Positions 22,539 to 33,818 of a DNA stretch of 64,000 nucleotides are shown here, piece after piece. Source of the stretch: Salvia splendens (Eukaryota > Streptophyta > Magnoliopsida > Lamiales > Lamiaceae); NCBI RefSeq assembly GCF_004379255.2, contig NC_056052.1, positions 11,835,708 to 11,899,707 on the forward strand. The letters run 5' to 3'. How positions within the stretch are numbered: position 1 is the stretch's first letter; each line of letters starts with the position of its first letter. The notes under the pieces were generated by a model. That model was not told the origin of the DNA and ran no database searches. It saw nothing but the letters and a program-made list of their open reading frames with translations. Made by a program: the position numbers and the translations under genes.

Positions 22539-23187
22539 TGTGAAGAACGAACTTATGGTTGTGACGATCGAAAAGGAAATTAATGAAATGACAAGATGCA
22601 AGGAAGAACACAAGCGAATTACGTGGTTCGGCGTAAGCCTACATCCACGGGCAGAATCTGGTGTGTTTCTTTATTGATCACTCGAGAGATTACAAACACA
22701 AGAGCACTCAAAACTCTCAAGAATTTACAAGATGGAAAACCCTCAACTCGCCCGAAAACTTCTTGCTTCGAGAGCTAAAAACGCACAGCTGAAAGATAAC
22801 ACTTCCTCTCTTGAATTCTCTCTCTATCACTTTGATTTCTGTTGTTGTTGTTTCTGGAATGAATCGCAACTTCCTTAAGTAGTATCGATCAAGAAAAACC
22901 GCCGAACAGTTTCCTTTGCCGAACAGCTTCCTTTGCCGAACAGCTTCCTTTTGTCCGAACACCTTTTGGCGAACACCTTTTGCCGAACACCTTTTGGCGA
23001 ACACCTTTTGGCGAACACCTTTTGCCGAACACCTTCTGGCGAACACCTTTTGGCGAACAGCTTCCTTTTGCCGAAAACGGTTATAACCGTTTCCAACGGC
23101 TAGTTTCTGTTTCGGTTCCCAACAGCTATTTCCTGACTTGATTCTTCCACCAGCTCAGTCCGATCTTGATGAGCTCAAACACTAACA
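22539..23187 (-). repeat. 5' LTR (right copy) of the copia element
   Basis: 649 bp. Apart from the minisatellite block it differs from the left LTR by only isolated bases by eye (for example agtaccgatc versus agtatcgatc). Its minisatellite occupies about 22903-23076. Confidence 0.9.
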
Positions 23188-24206
23188 GACATGCATAATA
23201 TTAAGTCGATGGTTGTGACTGATAAGATATATATATTATCTAAAGATAATAACTCGTGCGCGAAGTGTGATAACAAAGGGAAAGCAGTAGTCGAAATCTA
23301 AACGGTCGAGGTGGGCTTCTTTTCTACCCTACATTTTTGTGGGTTTTCTTTTACTAAAATCTTTTACGTATGACTGTGGAGCTATAAGGGTTGTTTAAAG
23401 CGTTTATCACGCCGTGATTTGTTTTAACGTGCCTATCTGATGTGGTTGTTGCCACTGTTATATAAATCGAATTCGGGTCCTCGTAGGGCCGCAAACCCTA
23501 CTTGGATTAGTGTACACCTATGGTAGACTGTGTGCTAGCGTACGGGCTGGCCGGTCTAGTGACCTGGTTTGCGGCCGCATTCCTTGTCATGTATTGGCAG
23601 ATATGGTTGATGACGATGGGGAAAAATGACTGCGCAGTCGCTATTTTGAACAATGGAAAATATTTTGGTGCATCGCCTTTATAAAGCTCAAACCCCGATG
23701 GTTACCTACGAATGGCATGATAATATGATAAACTTTATTTAAAATATTTTCGGGCATGAGCCACTGAGTATTATTTTTATAGTACTCAGCCCTGCATATG
23801 TTTTCTCTATGTGCAGGTTGAGCAGCGACGAGCGGTTGGTGGTGTTGAGCAGAATTAATAATAAACTATGGTCGTTTTGAAACTCCGAGTGTCGTTGTGT
23901 CTTCACACATGACGTCACTCTTCTCTTGGATGCTTCCGCTGTGATGTTTGCTTTACATACTTTTTATTTAAATTTAAAAAAAAAACTGTTTCATTTGGGA
24001 TATTTGCAAACTCGTTACTTATTTTGAATAAATGCTAAACCCTTAGTCATTTACTTGTTGAACATAAATACTTTTGGTTGTTTTATTTATTAAACTTAGA
24101 TTCTTGGTCAAACTCTTGTTGAAAACCCTAGTCTTCTATGCCTGTCCATTAAGCACCTTTAAGTCGCGATCGCCCGCTTTTATTAACCCTATGGGCGGTC
24201 GTGACA
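23188..24206 (+). repeat. LTR of Tekay E, last segment
   Basis: Begins with the GACAT duplication and ends gggcggtcgtgaca. It contains the conserved hairpin ctgagta...tactcag (about 23766-23792), followed by tgtgcaggttgagcag. It joins GGH-derived sequence at 24207. Confidence 0.88.
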
Positions 24207-25014
24207 TTAGTGGAACTGTATTTGATGGGTAAACACAGAGCATGAAATAATTTTTGAGTATATTGGAAGAATTGGTGATGGTTTGAGAAATATGACAGGT
24301 TCTAACGAGATGTGGTTCAAATACCAGTATACTTACAATGTTGAACTCTATGCCTCATGTTAATCAAATTTTGCAGCAGTACTTCCAACTCTGAGGAGTT
24401 TGCAATAATAGTTGAAGTGTACGGTGCTTCCATGATTTTATAAAATAAATGTATATTGAAGTGTATGTTGCTTAAATGAGTCTATAAGTGAATCACATTG
24501 TAAAAACCTGATCTTGGTTTCAAGATTGTAAATGATTGGTAAACTACGTCAATATTCAATATACCATCACACTAATTGATTTGTCATCTAATAAAAATCA
24601 GTTTCCCAATTGCTCATATTAAGAGGTAATTGTTGACTTTGAAACTCTTCGTCTGAGGATTTGATAGAGAAGCTCAGGACAGCAGGATCCTCTTAGTGAT
24701 GCAAAATCTTTTAGTCTGTTGTTATGATGATACATGAAGTTGGCTTGTTTTAACCAATTACATGCGCAAAATCTTAAATGGCCAGCACCTATGCCTTGTC
24801 ATCTTTTTCTTCTCATCTTTCTCCCTCCCTTTCCTTTTTTTTTTATGTATAGTGAAGAATCAGAGGAAATAGAAGAGTTAAACCAAGTAGTTAAATCAGA
24901 GAAAAACTAATTCTAATGTATAAACTAGGAACTATTTTCAATTTATAGATCATTAAGATTTATGTTATAATCATCACCAGTCCCTGTATTGACTTTTTTG
25001 CTATAAAGGGAAAT

Positions 25015-25080
25015 AATTCCATTATTATGGAATGTACCAAAATAGCAAAATGACTCCAATATTATAGAACAAATGGAGTA
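25015..25080. mobile_element. MITE fragment, same family as 2145-2378
   Basis: Shares tatggaa(t/c)gtaccaaaat then a(t)ggcaaaatgactc with the right half of the intron-3 MITE. The left half and the outer repeat are degraded. Its position in the duplicate differs from that in the gene, so it is a separate insertion. Confidence 0.6.
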
Positions 25081-25259
25081 CTATTCCTTATTAGACTTTC
25101 AAGATATTTGCTTCATATTTATGTATGGGAGATCCAAATAAATTCTTTCTCCATTAGGAAAACAGAACTACATGGTTGATTTTGCATGGCTTATATTATA
25201 AATGAAAGTAGTAGTATTATAATATGGAAAATGCATTGACATGAATATAACATTATAAC

Positions 25260-25515
25260 ACACCCCTTCTATCCAAGTATAAGTGAGACGGTTTTTATTT
25301 TGGTATGTTTCAACCTAAGTGAGACATTTTTTCTTTCGGTAATAATTAATTGACTCATCTCTCATATTTTATTCTCTTTCTTACTTCATTCTCACTCTTA
25401 TTCTCTCTCTTTCTTGCTTTATTCTCTCTTACTTTACTATTATTAATTTAATTAACTAAATACCATCACCTAAATTTCTTTGCCAAAATAACAGTTAAGT
25501 TCAGACGGAGGGAGT
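25260..25515. mobile_element. MITE, CTCCCTCCGT-type ends
   Basis: The left end is accccttctatccaagtata and the right end, on the other strand, actccctccgtctgaactta. The interior is rich in tctctctttcttactt. It splits the 3' flank of the GGH duplicate. Confidence 0.7.
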
Positions 25516-25590
25516 TCCAAATTGCAATTTTTCAAAAGTAGACCGTTCATTTGGTCAAAGCTAGATTCATAGTACTCCATGAAATATGTT

Positions 25591-27060
25591 TGCCTATTTG
25601 TTTCACTGGTACTAGCCAAAAGTTACATGAAATTATAGCGCTATGTATATTGATTCTTGAAGTGAGCGTGTGGTGGGGTTCAGATTGATTATGAAATAAT
25701 GGTATATAGTGATGCATTATTTAGCAGCACTAAAAATACCTACAAATATATAGTATAGCTAAGAGTCAATACAGAAATATCGAACAGAGGGAATACGATC
25801 ACAGATTGATTATCAATTACTAAGCTTCTTTCAAACACGATTAGGTTTGGTTTCGAAAACTAAAAGCTTGAAAATAACAGAAACAAATTAATAATTGCAA
25901 ATAAAACACAGAGATAAAACGGAATTCTAAGGATGTGCTTTCACAGTTATGGTTTATACAAGTTTCAACTACAACATCCCTAGCACGGTTCATGCTTTAC
26001 TGGAACGAGTCACATAAATATTGTACATGAGGCACAAAGTAGATGCACACTAGGACATCAATCCTAGATTAACAACTACAAAAAACACATAAGACTCAAT
26101 TTGTTCTCATTCTCAATTAAAAGTACTGTTTTAAGGGGAATTAATTGTAGTGTCAACTAAGTTATTCTAGCATGCAAATCCTCTTTCGATTACTTTGCAA
26201 TCTAATAAATCATCATAGAATGTGTCACTCAAACATGAAGCGTTATCCACTACTTAGAATGGATATAAATAGGAATTGTATAAACCAAAGTCATTAATAA
26301 CACATCCCTATAATTTTATGAATTTAGCTACTCATAAACAAATATACTAGACCCATAGCTTGTAGGGAAAATATAGAAAACATAAGAACTATGATAATAG
26401 AATCCAAAGATTGAATCTCGTAGCCTTAGTCTTCTCTTGAATCCGAGCTTAAAAATAAAGTATATTAAAATTTTAATTTTATATTTTTTAATAAAATATA
26501 TTCTAAATAAAATATTTTAATATATTTTTTAATAATAAAATAATATATTAATATTCAAGTATAGTCTATTAACTGTGACGTTAATTACGAGTATCCATAT
26601 CTCAAAAATATTTTAAAATTCTTTAATTATAAAAACTTGAAGAGTGAACTTTTCTTGCTTGTCACATAATTAAGTGATAATATTGAAGGAGAAATTATAG
26701 TTAGAAAATTAGTCAAAAATATATAACCTTCACGGCTGATTGTATTTTCGTCCGGAAAAACTTAGAAATAGTAATATATTTCTCCGATTGATATTAACTC
26801 GTAGTTGACGAACCTCAAATAATATTGTCAAATTCACGGATCTAAAATGATAGTTTGACAAAGTTCGCGGACAATAAAAATGTTCCCTCTTAAATTTATC
26901 CGTATTATGACAAAAGATGTTGTTTTGTAACATTTCAATTGTTCATTCAAAAAAATAGTTTGTACAGATTAGCCCGAAATCTGAAGGGTTAAGGTTAGTA
27001 TTAAAAATTTACATTCTGAATACCTCGGAAATTCGAACGTGTTTACCCAATTGGCATTCC
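25591..27060. other. AT-rich spacer, no gene seen
   Basis: No recognisable coding region or terminal repeat. Bases 26458-26545 are extremely AT-rich (runs of aaaatatatt and taataataaaataatat). Short reading frames here lack family features. Confidence 0.6.
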
Positions 27061-27475
27061 TAATTGCATACAAAATAGTGTGTATTAACATTATACATAG
27101 TTGTGTACTTAAAACACATGTCTTTCACAAACGAGACTATTTTTTCTCACTTTATACACACTATTTTCAGACATAAACTTTCCATTTTCAGAAAGGGGAC
27201 TATTTTCAGACATAAACATACAAAAATAGTGTGTATTAACATTATACAAAAAGCAAAAGTAGTAGTTTGCGAAAGACATATGTTTTAATGAGAAATTGGT
27301 AAAGTGAGCGAGATGAGAAGAAAATGTAGATAAAGTAAGAGAGGTGAAGAAACAGTGGGCTAAGTATAAGACGTAAACTTTCCATTTTCAGAAAGGGGAC
27401 TATTTTTTGTATACATTCCAAATTGACAAAATGAAATTATTTTTCATGGACAGAGGGAGAGGGAGAGGGAGTAAA
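27060..27475. repeat. cluster of inverted and direct repeats (MITE-like)
   Basis: An inverted pair aaaacacatgtctttcacaa (27112) and its near-complement ending at 27291 frames about 180 bp. Inside and beside it, actttccattttcagaaagg occurs at about 27178 and 27376, and gtgtattaacattatac at 27081 and 27234. The right side ends ggacagagggagagggagag, resembling a MITE end. Confidence 0.55.
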
Positions 27476-27550
27476 TAGAAACAAAAATTTATGGTACCAA
27501 GATTGTTTCCTTTTAATGTTGTTTTCGACATAATTCAAATATATTTTTAT

Positions 27551-27712
27551 ATACTCCATTCGTTTTTTTAAAATAGAAACTTTGGAAACGATATGAGTTT
27601 TAATGTAAATTAGTAAAATAGCTATTTTTGCTTTCTTCTCTCTTTTATTTTATTAATTTTGTATTAAAACTGTGTTGTTACCAAAGTTTTTGTTTGTATG
27701 ACGCATGGAATA
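27551..27712. mobile_element. weak MITE-like inverted repeat
   Basis: tactccattcgttttttt with aaactttgga on the left; the right end complemented gives tattccatgcgtcatacaaa with aaactttggt. Ends are degenerate, so the boundaries are approximate. Confidence 0.45.
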
Positions 27713-28483
27713 TATCACAAAATAATTGCAAGTGAAACCATAACAAAGAGAAACTCATTAGCATAATTCCTCAATGGATTTTTTAGTTTGATGAATTGGA
27801 ATATAAGATGATGTCTTGTGCAGTTGGCTATGGGTACAACTCTTGCAACTCACGACTAAAACGATGATGATGTTCAAGAAAAAGTGTATTGATGCAAATC
27901 TAGTAGAGACAAGCATGTGACGAGCCAATTAAAAGACTTACACCGACCTCGGATGACAGTGATGAAACCCGATGAGTGCAAGACTCCCTAACCGCTCTCA
28001 TCCGACAGTGATGAGTGCAATACTTGAAGTCCAGGGCAAAAGGTCGAGACCGACGACCTGCTGGAGAGACCAAAGAGACTGCAAACTCAGTGCTAGAGAT
28101 TTCGTCCATGTCTAGAGAATTGTCAGTGACCCGATGAGTTCGTTGGCCTACAACTCAGTGACTTGTTGGAAAAGCCGGCTGCATCCCAGCGACCCACTTA
28201 GTTTGCAGACGTACGAACCAAGCGACCCGCTAGAAGTGTCTAACACAAGATTTTATATCTATTTTTGCTTCGTATTTCAAAGTCTGTAGTATAAATACCC
28301 ATTTAGGGTTCATCTGTAGGGAGCGTCGGAACATTTTTAAAGTTATTCTATGAAGAAAAAGATACGTATGCCACATTTCTAGCTTTAGTATTGCTGTGGT
28401 AAATAAAAAAAAGTGAGTTCGCACGACACTTTTCTTAGAGCAAAAACTAGTTAAATCCAAACAGAATTTTATTAATCTTCTAT
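27713..28483. other. spacer with a degenerate agYgacccg motif
   Basis: No gene recognised. Between about 27950 and 28235 short phrases of the type cagtgacccgatgag, cagcgacccactta and aagcgacccgctag recur irregularly. This may be the remains of an LTR or a low-copy minisatellite. Confidence 0.4.
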
Positions 28484-28684
28484 GGTGACGTTCGGTTGCC
28501 ATGACTAATATCATGATACTATCCATCTAGTATTAAGTTGTGGGATTATTTTAGTAGGAAGGAGAGGCTATGACTAATTATCATGAGACTATCCATCTAG
28601 GATTAAGTTGAAGGGTTCAATCTTATGAACCAAACATGATACATATTTAATCATAAGATTTAATCTTGCCAACCGAACACTCCC
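28484..28684. mobile_element. MITE with GTTCGGTTGCC inverted repeats
   Basis: The left end is gtgacgttcggttgcc and the right end gccaaccgaacactccc; complemented these match over about 11-14 bases. Inside, gactaat(t)atcatgaga/tactatccatctag occurs twice (28502 and 28571). The superfamily cannot be fixed without a clear target duplication. Confidence 0.6.
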
Positions 28685-28775
28685 TATAGAGATTAGTTAA
28701 TCGCAATAAGAAATTAACAAGTCCAAATACATTTTGGATCCTGATCAACCAGAGTATGCCTCGCGTCTTAGATGG

Positions 28776-28820
28776 ACGTGTGTGTGTGTGTGTGTTGAGA
28801 GAGAGAGAGAGAGAGAGAGA
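28776..28820. repeat. compound microsatellite (TG)n-(AG)n
   Basis: A run of about ten TG repeats followed directly by about eleven AG repeats, downstream of the ALG2 3' end. Confidence 0.95.
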
Positions 28821-28996
28821 TCTTATAAAATACATAGAAATATAAATCTATGTAAAGTAATTTCAAAATACAAGAGAAAATGAGTTTAAGAAGAGGCAAA
28901 ACTTATGTATGGTTTCGAAGAAGCTACAGTTATAGTACTTGTACAGGAGTATTGGAGAATCACAATCTTCATCGCTGATATCTTCTTCACGTCACT

Positions 28997-31900
28997 TCAC
29001 TCTTTCTTTCTACGAAGAGCACTATCAACAACATAGGCATTCAGGTGATGACCAAATGTCTTGGTAGAGAACAACTCCACGACATGCTGCCTCGCCTCCA
29101 TGCCCATGGCTTTCGACAACTGAGGATCACGAAGAAAGTTAGACATGGCAGCCGAGAAGTCTTGAGGGGTAGGCTCACAGAGGTATCCTGTCACTCCGTT
29201 CTTTATTGACTCCACTGGACCCCCACTATTGCACGCGACTACTGGTTTGTGGGCAGCCATGGCTTCTATCGGGACAATGCCAAAATGCTCGTCCTGCTTA
29301 GCGAATGTCATTTTAGGAGGAGTTTATTTATAATAAAGCCAATCAATCAATACAGAAGGATGTTTGATATAGCAGACCTTGGGTGCGTAGAGCAAACAGA
29401 GGCACTGTGAAAGAAGAGTGTTTCTTTCAGGTGTAGAACAAGACGTGATGAATTGCACACGGTCAGAGACGCCTTCCCTTTCTACCAAGCATTTCAGTTC
29501 CTCCAAATACTCTACATTCTCCCTCAGCCTTTTATCAAAGCCACCTGACAGATGCAAGTTTGTATGAGACTATGAATCCGACACCAGCTATAGAATCACG
29601 AGTTCATATAGAATCTATCCAGTTTTAAGATTGACTAAAATGGTATATATAGGAAAGAAACAAGAGCTTCTTACACAAGGTATAAAATAATTGGAGGCGT
29701 TATATGATGACCACTTTGTGATAAAGTCTATCATAACTCAACTCACACAAAGCAAATTCCATCGGGTTTTATATATATGTCATGCCCACTGAACGATACT
29801 TGCATGTGATATATTTCTTGACTAACGAAGCTAGGGTGGATCCATGTAGAGATAGGGTAAGGCTTAAGCCCTTAATGAATTTATTTTTCAATGTTTTGAT
29901 TTTATATTTTTTAGAATTTATTCCTATTTTATAGATATAATTATATTAAAGCCCTTATTAATTATATTAATTACCTAAAAATAGATTTTTAAATAATATT
30001 TTAAAAATATAGCCCCTATTAATGTTTATTTCTGGGTAAACGAAGGAACGGTGAAATAACAGAGACGTCATCAGTTAGATCTCACTGATAAACATACAGA
30101 AGATAAGAGACGAACCTTACCTGCAATAACCAAAGAAAGCTCCTCTCTCTTATCACCTCGTAGGAACTCCTGTTGACTGTTGTAGAGCATTGCAAAAGCA
30201 GATATAGCTAGTTCAATATGCTTTTTCCTTTCAAACCGATTGATAGAAAGAAAAGTCAATCTGTAATAAACGATAGAAGATTCAGCCATATGGACTAAAA
30301 CATAATGGCGTCATTTATAAATAAATATATGCGTACTATATAGGTAAATATGTTCAGTTGTCTTCTGTTGTGTTTTGTGATTGGGAAGTGAGGTATATTC
30401 AAAATTTAAAGATACCAAAAGATTAGGTAATGTCTGTTACTTAGTAGCACTAGGTTCGTCAAATTGATCCACGTTAACAGCTGGATAAAGCACGGAAGGT
30501 CTAACCCCTCGTGAACTTAATTGCTTGAAAGTCTTCGCAAATGTTGATGCAGTGAATTTGCTGTTTACAAGAATTAAATCAGCCATACCTACAACAGACC
30601 AGACAGATGCAGTGCACAAAATTTTCATAAAATTGCACGAAGTGCTATCTAATACTATAAAATGAAGATGCTTGCAATGATGTTAAAAACATTGAGCATA
30701 AAAGTAAACAAAAGCTTAAAGATACCTGTTGTCATTTCTTCTAGAAAATCTATAGGTTTACGATAGATTCTCCTAAGAATGGTTGTGTGTTGAGCCAGTA
30801 ATAGGTCTGGAAAATGGCAATAAAATACTACCTAGACAAAAAAAATGAAACAAAGTGCAGAACATGTAAATGGCAATGAACTGATTATGATCAAATTAAA
30901 GCAATAAGTCACTTTAAGTGGTCGTTAACCTTTGATAGATTTTTCAATTTCATCAATGGGATGACAACGGAGACTTGATCCACCAGTATAATGTCAAATG
31001 AAGGATACAAAAATAACACAAAAAGAGCAACAAAGATACACCGCAGATAAGCACAAACTGCATGGAGACGATAAAAAATATGCCGGGGAAGAAAAGCGCC
31101 ATACACAGTAACTGGAAAGATACCTGCCCATGTTACAATTATGATTAGAGAAACATAAAAGTCCATATAAAAGTATGCACACATGCATTCAAGAGAAAAA
31201 AGAAAAGGTGTACACACCAGAAACTGTTTCCTCAAAGCATCGTGTTTTGTCGTGATGTGATGTAAATACATGAACATTGTGACCTTTAGATGAGAGTTCT
31301 ACAGCAGCATCTACAATTAACCTCTCCGCTCCACCTAACATTGTGGAAAGCTAAGGCATTATTATGAAAGAATCAATATAGAATAAAGTCAGGATAAGAA
31401 ATACCCAAAATTGTCCCAAATCATGTTCTAAGTATTAGGTACAAATTGACAGGCTATTTAGAATCAAGCTTTTGAGTAACACTGAAATAATTCTGATAAA
31501 TGTGCATCCCATATACAAAAGAAAACGCTATATAACAATATCTATACAAACTGAGGAGGATAATATTTGAACCTTGAAGCAAACATGGCTTTTTTGCATA
31601 TTAAAATGTTACTATCACTCCAGAGAATTAACAGATATGTATGCAGCTGTATTGCTCATAGGAGAAACAAACAATTCATTTATGCAAGATTCTATGATAT
31701 CCTCTTCTTTCAACAAATACTATTCCTTATCTACATCAAACAACTGTATCCATCTGTTGTATGTAATTGAACATTAAAGCTGTTCTCAGTTTAAATGCCT
31801 AAACCTAATATGTAAACCTAAACAATTCAATCACAATAACCCCACATGCTCATAGCAAGCTTAATTAAGACATCTCTTCGAGAAATAGCACAAACGAAGC

Positions 31901-32069
31901 GAAACAAAGGAAAATTACAGAGAATTCAAATACAAGAATCATTCGAGAATTAATGATTCGGAAATCAGTTGACTTATATGTGCGGATAGATACAGTACGA
32001 GCATACCTATGCCAAGATCAGGGTGGATGATCGCAATGTTTATTTTGAGCCGTCTTTACACTTCTCCAT
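28997..32069 (-). CDS. ALG2: alpha-1,3/1,6-mannosyltransferase ALG2 (eight exons)
   Basis: GT4-family enzyme that adds the second and third mannoses (alpha-1,3 and alpha-1,6) to dolichol-linked Man1GlcNAc2 on the cytosolic face of the ER. Exons on the minus strand: 32007-32069, 31218-31334, 30930-31123, 30726-30831, 30441-30588, 30121-30260, 29378-29544, 28997-29293. All internal borders are GT/AG, and phases agree from exon 2 to the stop. Recognised pieces: [20 protein letters not shown] (N-terminal donor loop), [33 protein letters not shown] and [19 protein letters not shown] (EX7E motif of GT4), then CNSGGPVE. Total about 400 residues, as usual for ALG2. Odd point: the only nearby ATG (32069-32067) is one base out of frame with the conserved IAIIHPDLG reading, and an in-frame TAA lies upstream. 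So the start is either non-canonical or hit by an indel or sequence error. Confidence 0.92.
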
Positions 32070-32234
32070 AGTGGTCTGCACTGCAGCTTCTTCTTCACTA
32101 CAGTGTTTTTCAGTTGTTAATTTTTATCCAATTCCAGAAATAAAAAGGAAATTTGAAATTAGCAAAGTAAGCGTATGCATAGGTGTTGGGACCAATTATA
32201 TTTGACCAAGTGTCCAGATCAGATATAAGTGTAA

Positions 32235-32554
32235 GAGCATCTACAATGGGACGGATTCCCGACGGACTTCCCAAAAACACCTCCTTCCACGTCATAAGGA
32301 CATCCCACTACACAACGGCGGATATCCCCACGGACATCCCGACGGACATTCACAAAAAACAATAAAATATCGGGACGTCCGTCGTGTCAACGCAATGGCA
32401 GACGTCCCGATGGACGTCCCGGAAAGCCGCGGAACTCCGGTGTCCTCAGCGGACGTCCGTATCTGTATGCATGTTGCCTAATGGCGGACGTACCATGCGG
32501 ACATCCGGCACGCCGGTCCAACGTCCGCCAGGACATCCGCCATTGTGGATGCTC
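32235..32554. mobile_element. Harbinger-type MITE, TSD TAA, upstream of ALG2
   Basis: TIRs gagcatctacaatgg (32235) and ccattgtggatgctc (ending 32554), flanked by TAA at 32232-32234 and 32555-32557. The ends match those of the transposase-bearing element at 6652-7535. The interior is GC-rich, with many ggacgtcc/ggacatcc phrases that can fold. It lies about 165 bp upstream of the presumed ALG2 start. Confidence 0.85.
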
Positions 32555-32705
32555 TAAAGTAAAGTCCCTGTACTTCCTCATTCCATGAAAAAATTGTCTC
32601 ATTTTGTTATTTTGGGATGTTCGCGATTTAAAGTTTCATTTACTTTCATCTATTTTAAGTAAATGAATCTCATGATTCAACTAACTCATTAGATTATAAA
32701 ATTAA

Positions 32706-32974
32706 TACTCCCACCGTCCCTTATAGTTGAGTCATTTTTTCATTTCGGAAAGTTCTTTTATAGTTGAGTCATTTTCATATATAGTAACTTTTTTTCTCTC
32801 TTGCTTTACTCTCTCTTACTTTATTCCCTCTACTTTATTCATTTTTTACTTTATTCTCTCTACATTTTTCTCTTTCTTACTTTTTTTTATCTATTTATTT
32901 AACTCACTCAACATTCCTTTCTTAAACTCCGTGCCAAAAAGTTTCGTCTCAACTATGAGGGAAAAGAGGGAGTA
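32706..32974. mobile_element. MITE, CTCCCWCCGTCCC-type ends
   Basis: The left end is tactcccaccgtcccttata then gttgagtca; the right end is tctcaactatgagggaaaag then agggagta. The interior is a TTTACTCTCTCTTACTTT-type pyrimidine filler. Confidence 0.75.
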
Positions 32975-33159
32975 TATAAAATTGAAATCCAGATTCAATT
33001 AACTCATTTCTCCATTTTTTTCACAAATTCAAACAGTTTCTTAAAACCCGTACCGAGTCAAAATGAGACTATAAATGATGGTTAAAAGAAGAATCTGAAA
33101 TGAGCGCTTCAAATTTATGCTACAAAACTCTTGCTTCTTTACATTTAATCCCCCGGCAT

Positions 33160-33760
33160 ATATATCTTAATGGGTAGTGATAAAATGTACAAACTCCAAA
33201 CTCCTCTACATAGTATCAACATAGTTTCAACGCAGTATCAACATAGTGTACAATTTCAAGATTTTGATATCAACACAATATCAATACAATGTCAACACAA
33301 CATCAACCGTTGACACTATGTTGATATTTTATGTTACAATTATTTTATCATCTGTTGATATTTTTTAACGGTCCAGATCATAGTTAGGCGTTTGTACAAG
33401 ATATAAAGTTTGCATTTGATCACATCTCATATCTTAATTTTATGATAATTCGCAACCTTATCTCTTATCCATTTCTTTTTTTCATTATTTATGGGTCTTA
33501 GACTATTATTACTTCATCTCTTCATCAAGAAACAACACTTGCGGTCCTCCATCTCTATTCATATGTCCCACAATTCCATTTCATTTTTATTTTTTTTCAA
33601 CTAATTCATTTTAATTTAGATTAAACATTATTTTAAAATTTTAAAAATGGACATTCTATTTAAAAAAAAAATCCAAAAATTACATAATTCAAATCCTAAA
33701 ATTATAATTCATTTAAGTGAAAATACATAGTCCTAAGATCGAAAGGTTCATGGAAAATCA
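33160..33760. repeat. dispersed noncoding repeat with atcaaca(c/t)a phrases
   Basis: Contains short phrases catagtatcaacatagt, cgcagtatcaacatagtg, caacacaatatcaatacaat and, on the other strand, cactatgttgatat, forming an inverted structure. Bases 33322-33427 match about 5615-5722. The rest to 33760 is AT-rich with nothing recognised. Confidence 0.5.
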
Positions 33761-33818
33761 GCTACCACCTATGAAGAGATACGCTAGAAAAATGCTGCGG
33801 GAGATCAGCTAATGGTTG

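Larger units (their letters stand above)
17683..23187 (-). mobile_element. complete Ty1/copia element, Tork-like, TSD GACAT
   Basis: LTRs 17683-18348 and 22539-23187 with ends tgtgaagaacg and cactaaca. The target duplication gacat lies at 17678-17682 and 23188-23192. The polypurine tract (minus strand aaaggtggaggatt) lies right of the left LTR. The primer site left of 22539 reads tggcgccgtctgtgggaa on the minus strand, beginning like a tRNA-Asp-type site rather than initiator Met. The main ORF is open over 1157 codons, so this is the best-preserved element in the window. Clade assignment rests on gag and CCHC appearance only. Confidence 0.92.
7882..24206 (+). mobile_element. Tekay/Del-like Ty3-gypsy element E (5' part lost in gap; 3' LTR split by two insertions)
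   Basis: Internal region 7882-10592 is followed by a polypurine tract (aagagtggtagga) and a 3' LTR starting tgtaacgcccc at 10593 and ending gtcgtgaca at 24206. The LTR is interrupted by a Reina-like element (11732-17012) and a copia element (17683-23187). Removing these and their target duplications leaves an LTR of about 2.82 kb, matching the 2.77-2.78 kb LTRs of element D. The base after the LTR begins ttagt, inside a GGH duplicate. Confidence 0.85.
24207..25590 (+). pseudogene. decayed partial duplicate of the GGH gene
   Basis: Aligns by eye with 1876 to about 5100 in the same orientation: the end of exon 3 (tggaactgtattt then a donor gggtaa), intron 3 (gaattggtgatggtttgaga), a damaged exon 4 (gagaagctcagga with stops and no donor), intron 4, then the 3' flank (ggactttcaag-like, tatggaaaatgcatt, cattcatttggtcaaag). 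Exons 5-9 are missing between about 24935 and 25085. It lacks the intron-3 MITE of the main gene but has its own MITE fragment at 25015-25080. Tekay E inserted at its left edge, so its 5' part is not visible. It has no coding potential. Confidence 0.85.

Noticed and set aside
27940..28150. Hammerhead-ribozyme-like phrases (gatgag, gaaac)
   Set aside because: The conserved ctgatgag and gaaa cores are not present together with three pairable stems; they look like degenerate repeats.
30909..31277. 122-residue hydrophobic ORF on the minus strand that looks like a membrane protein
   Set aside because: It is ALG2 exon 3 read through its flanking introns; splice borders define 30930-31123.
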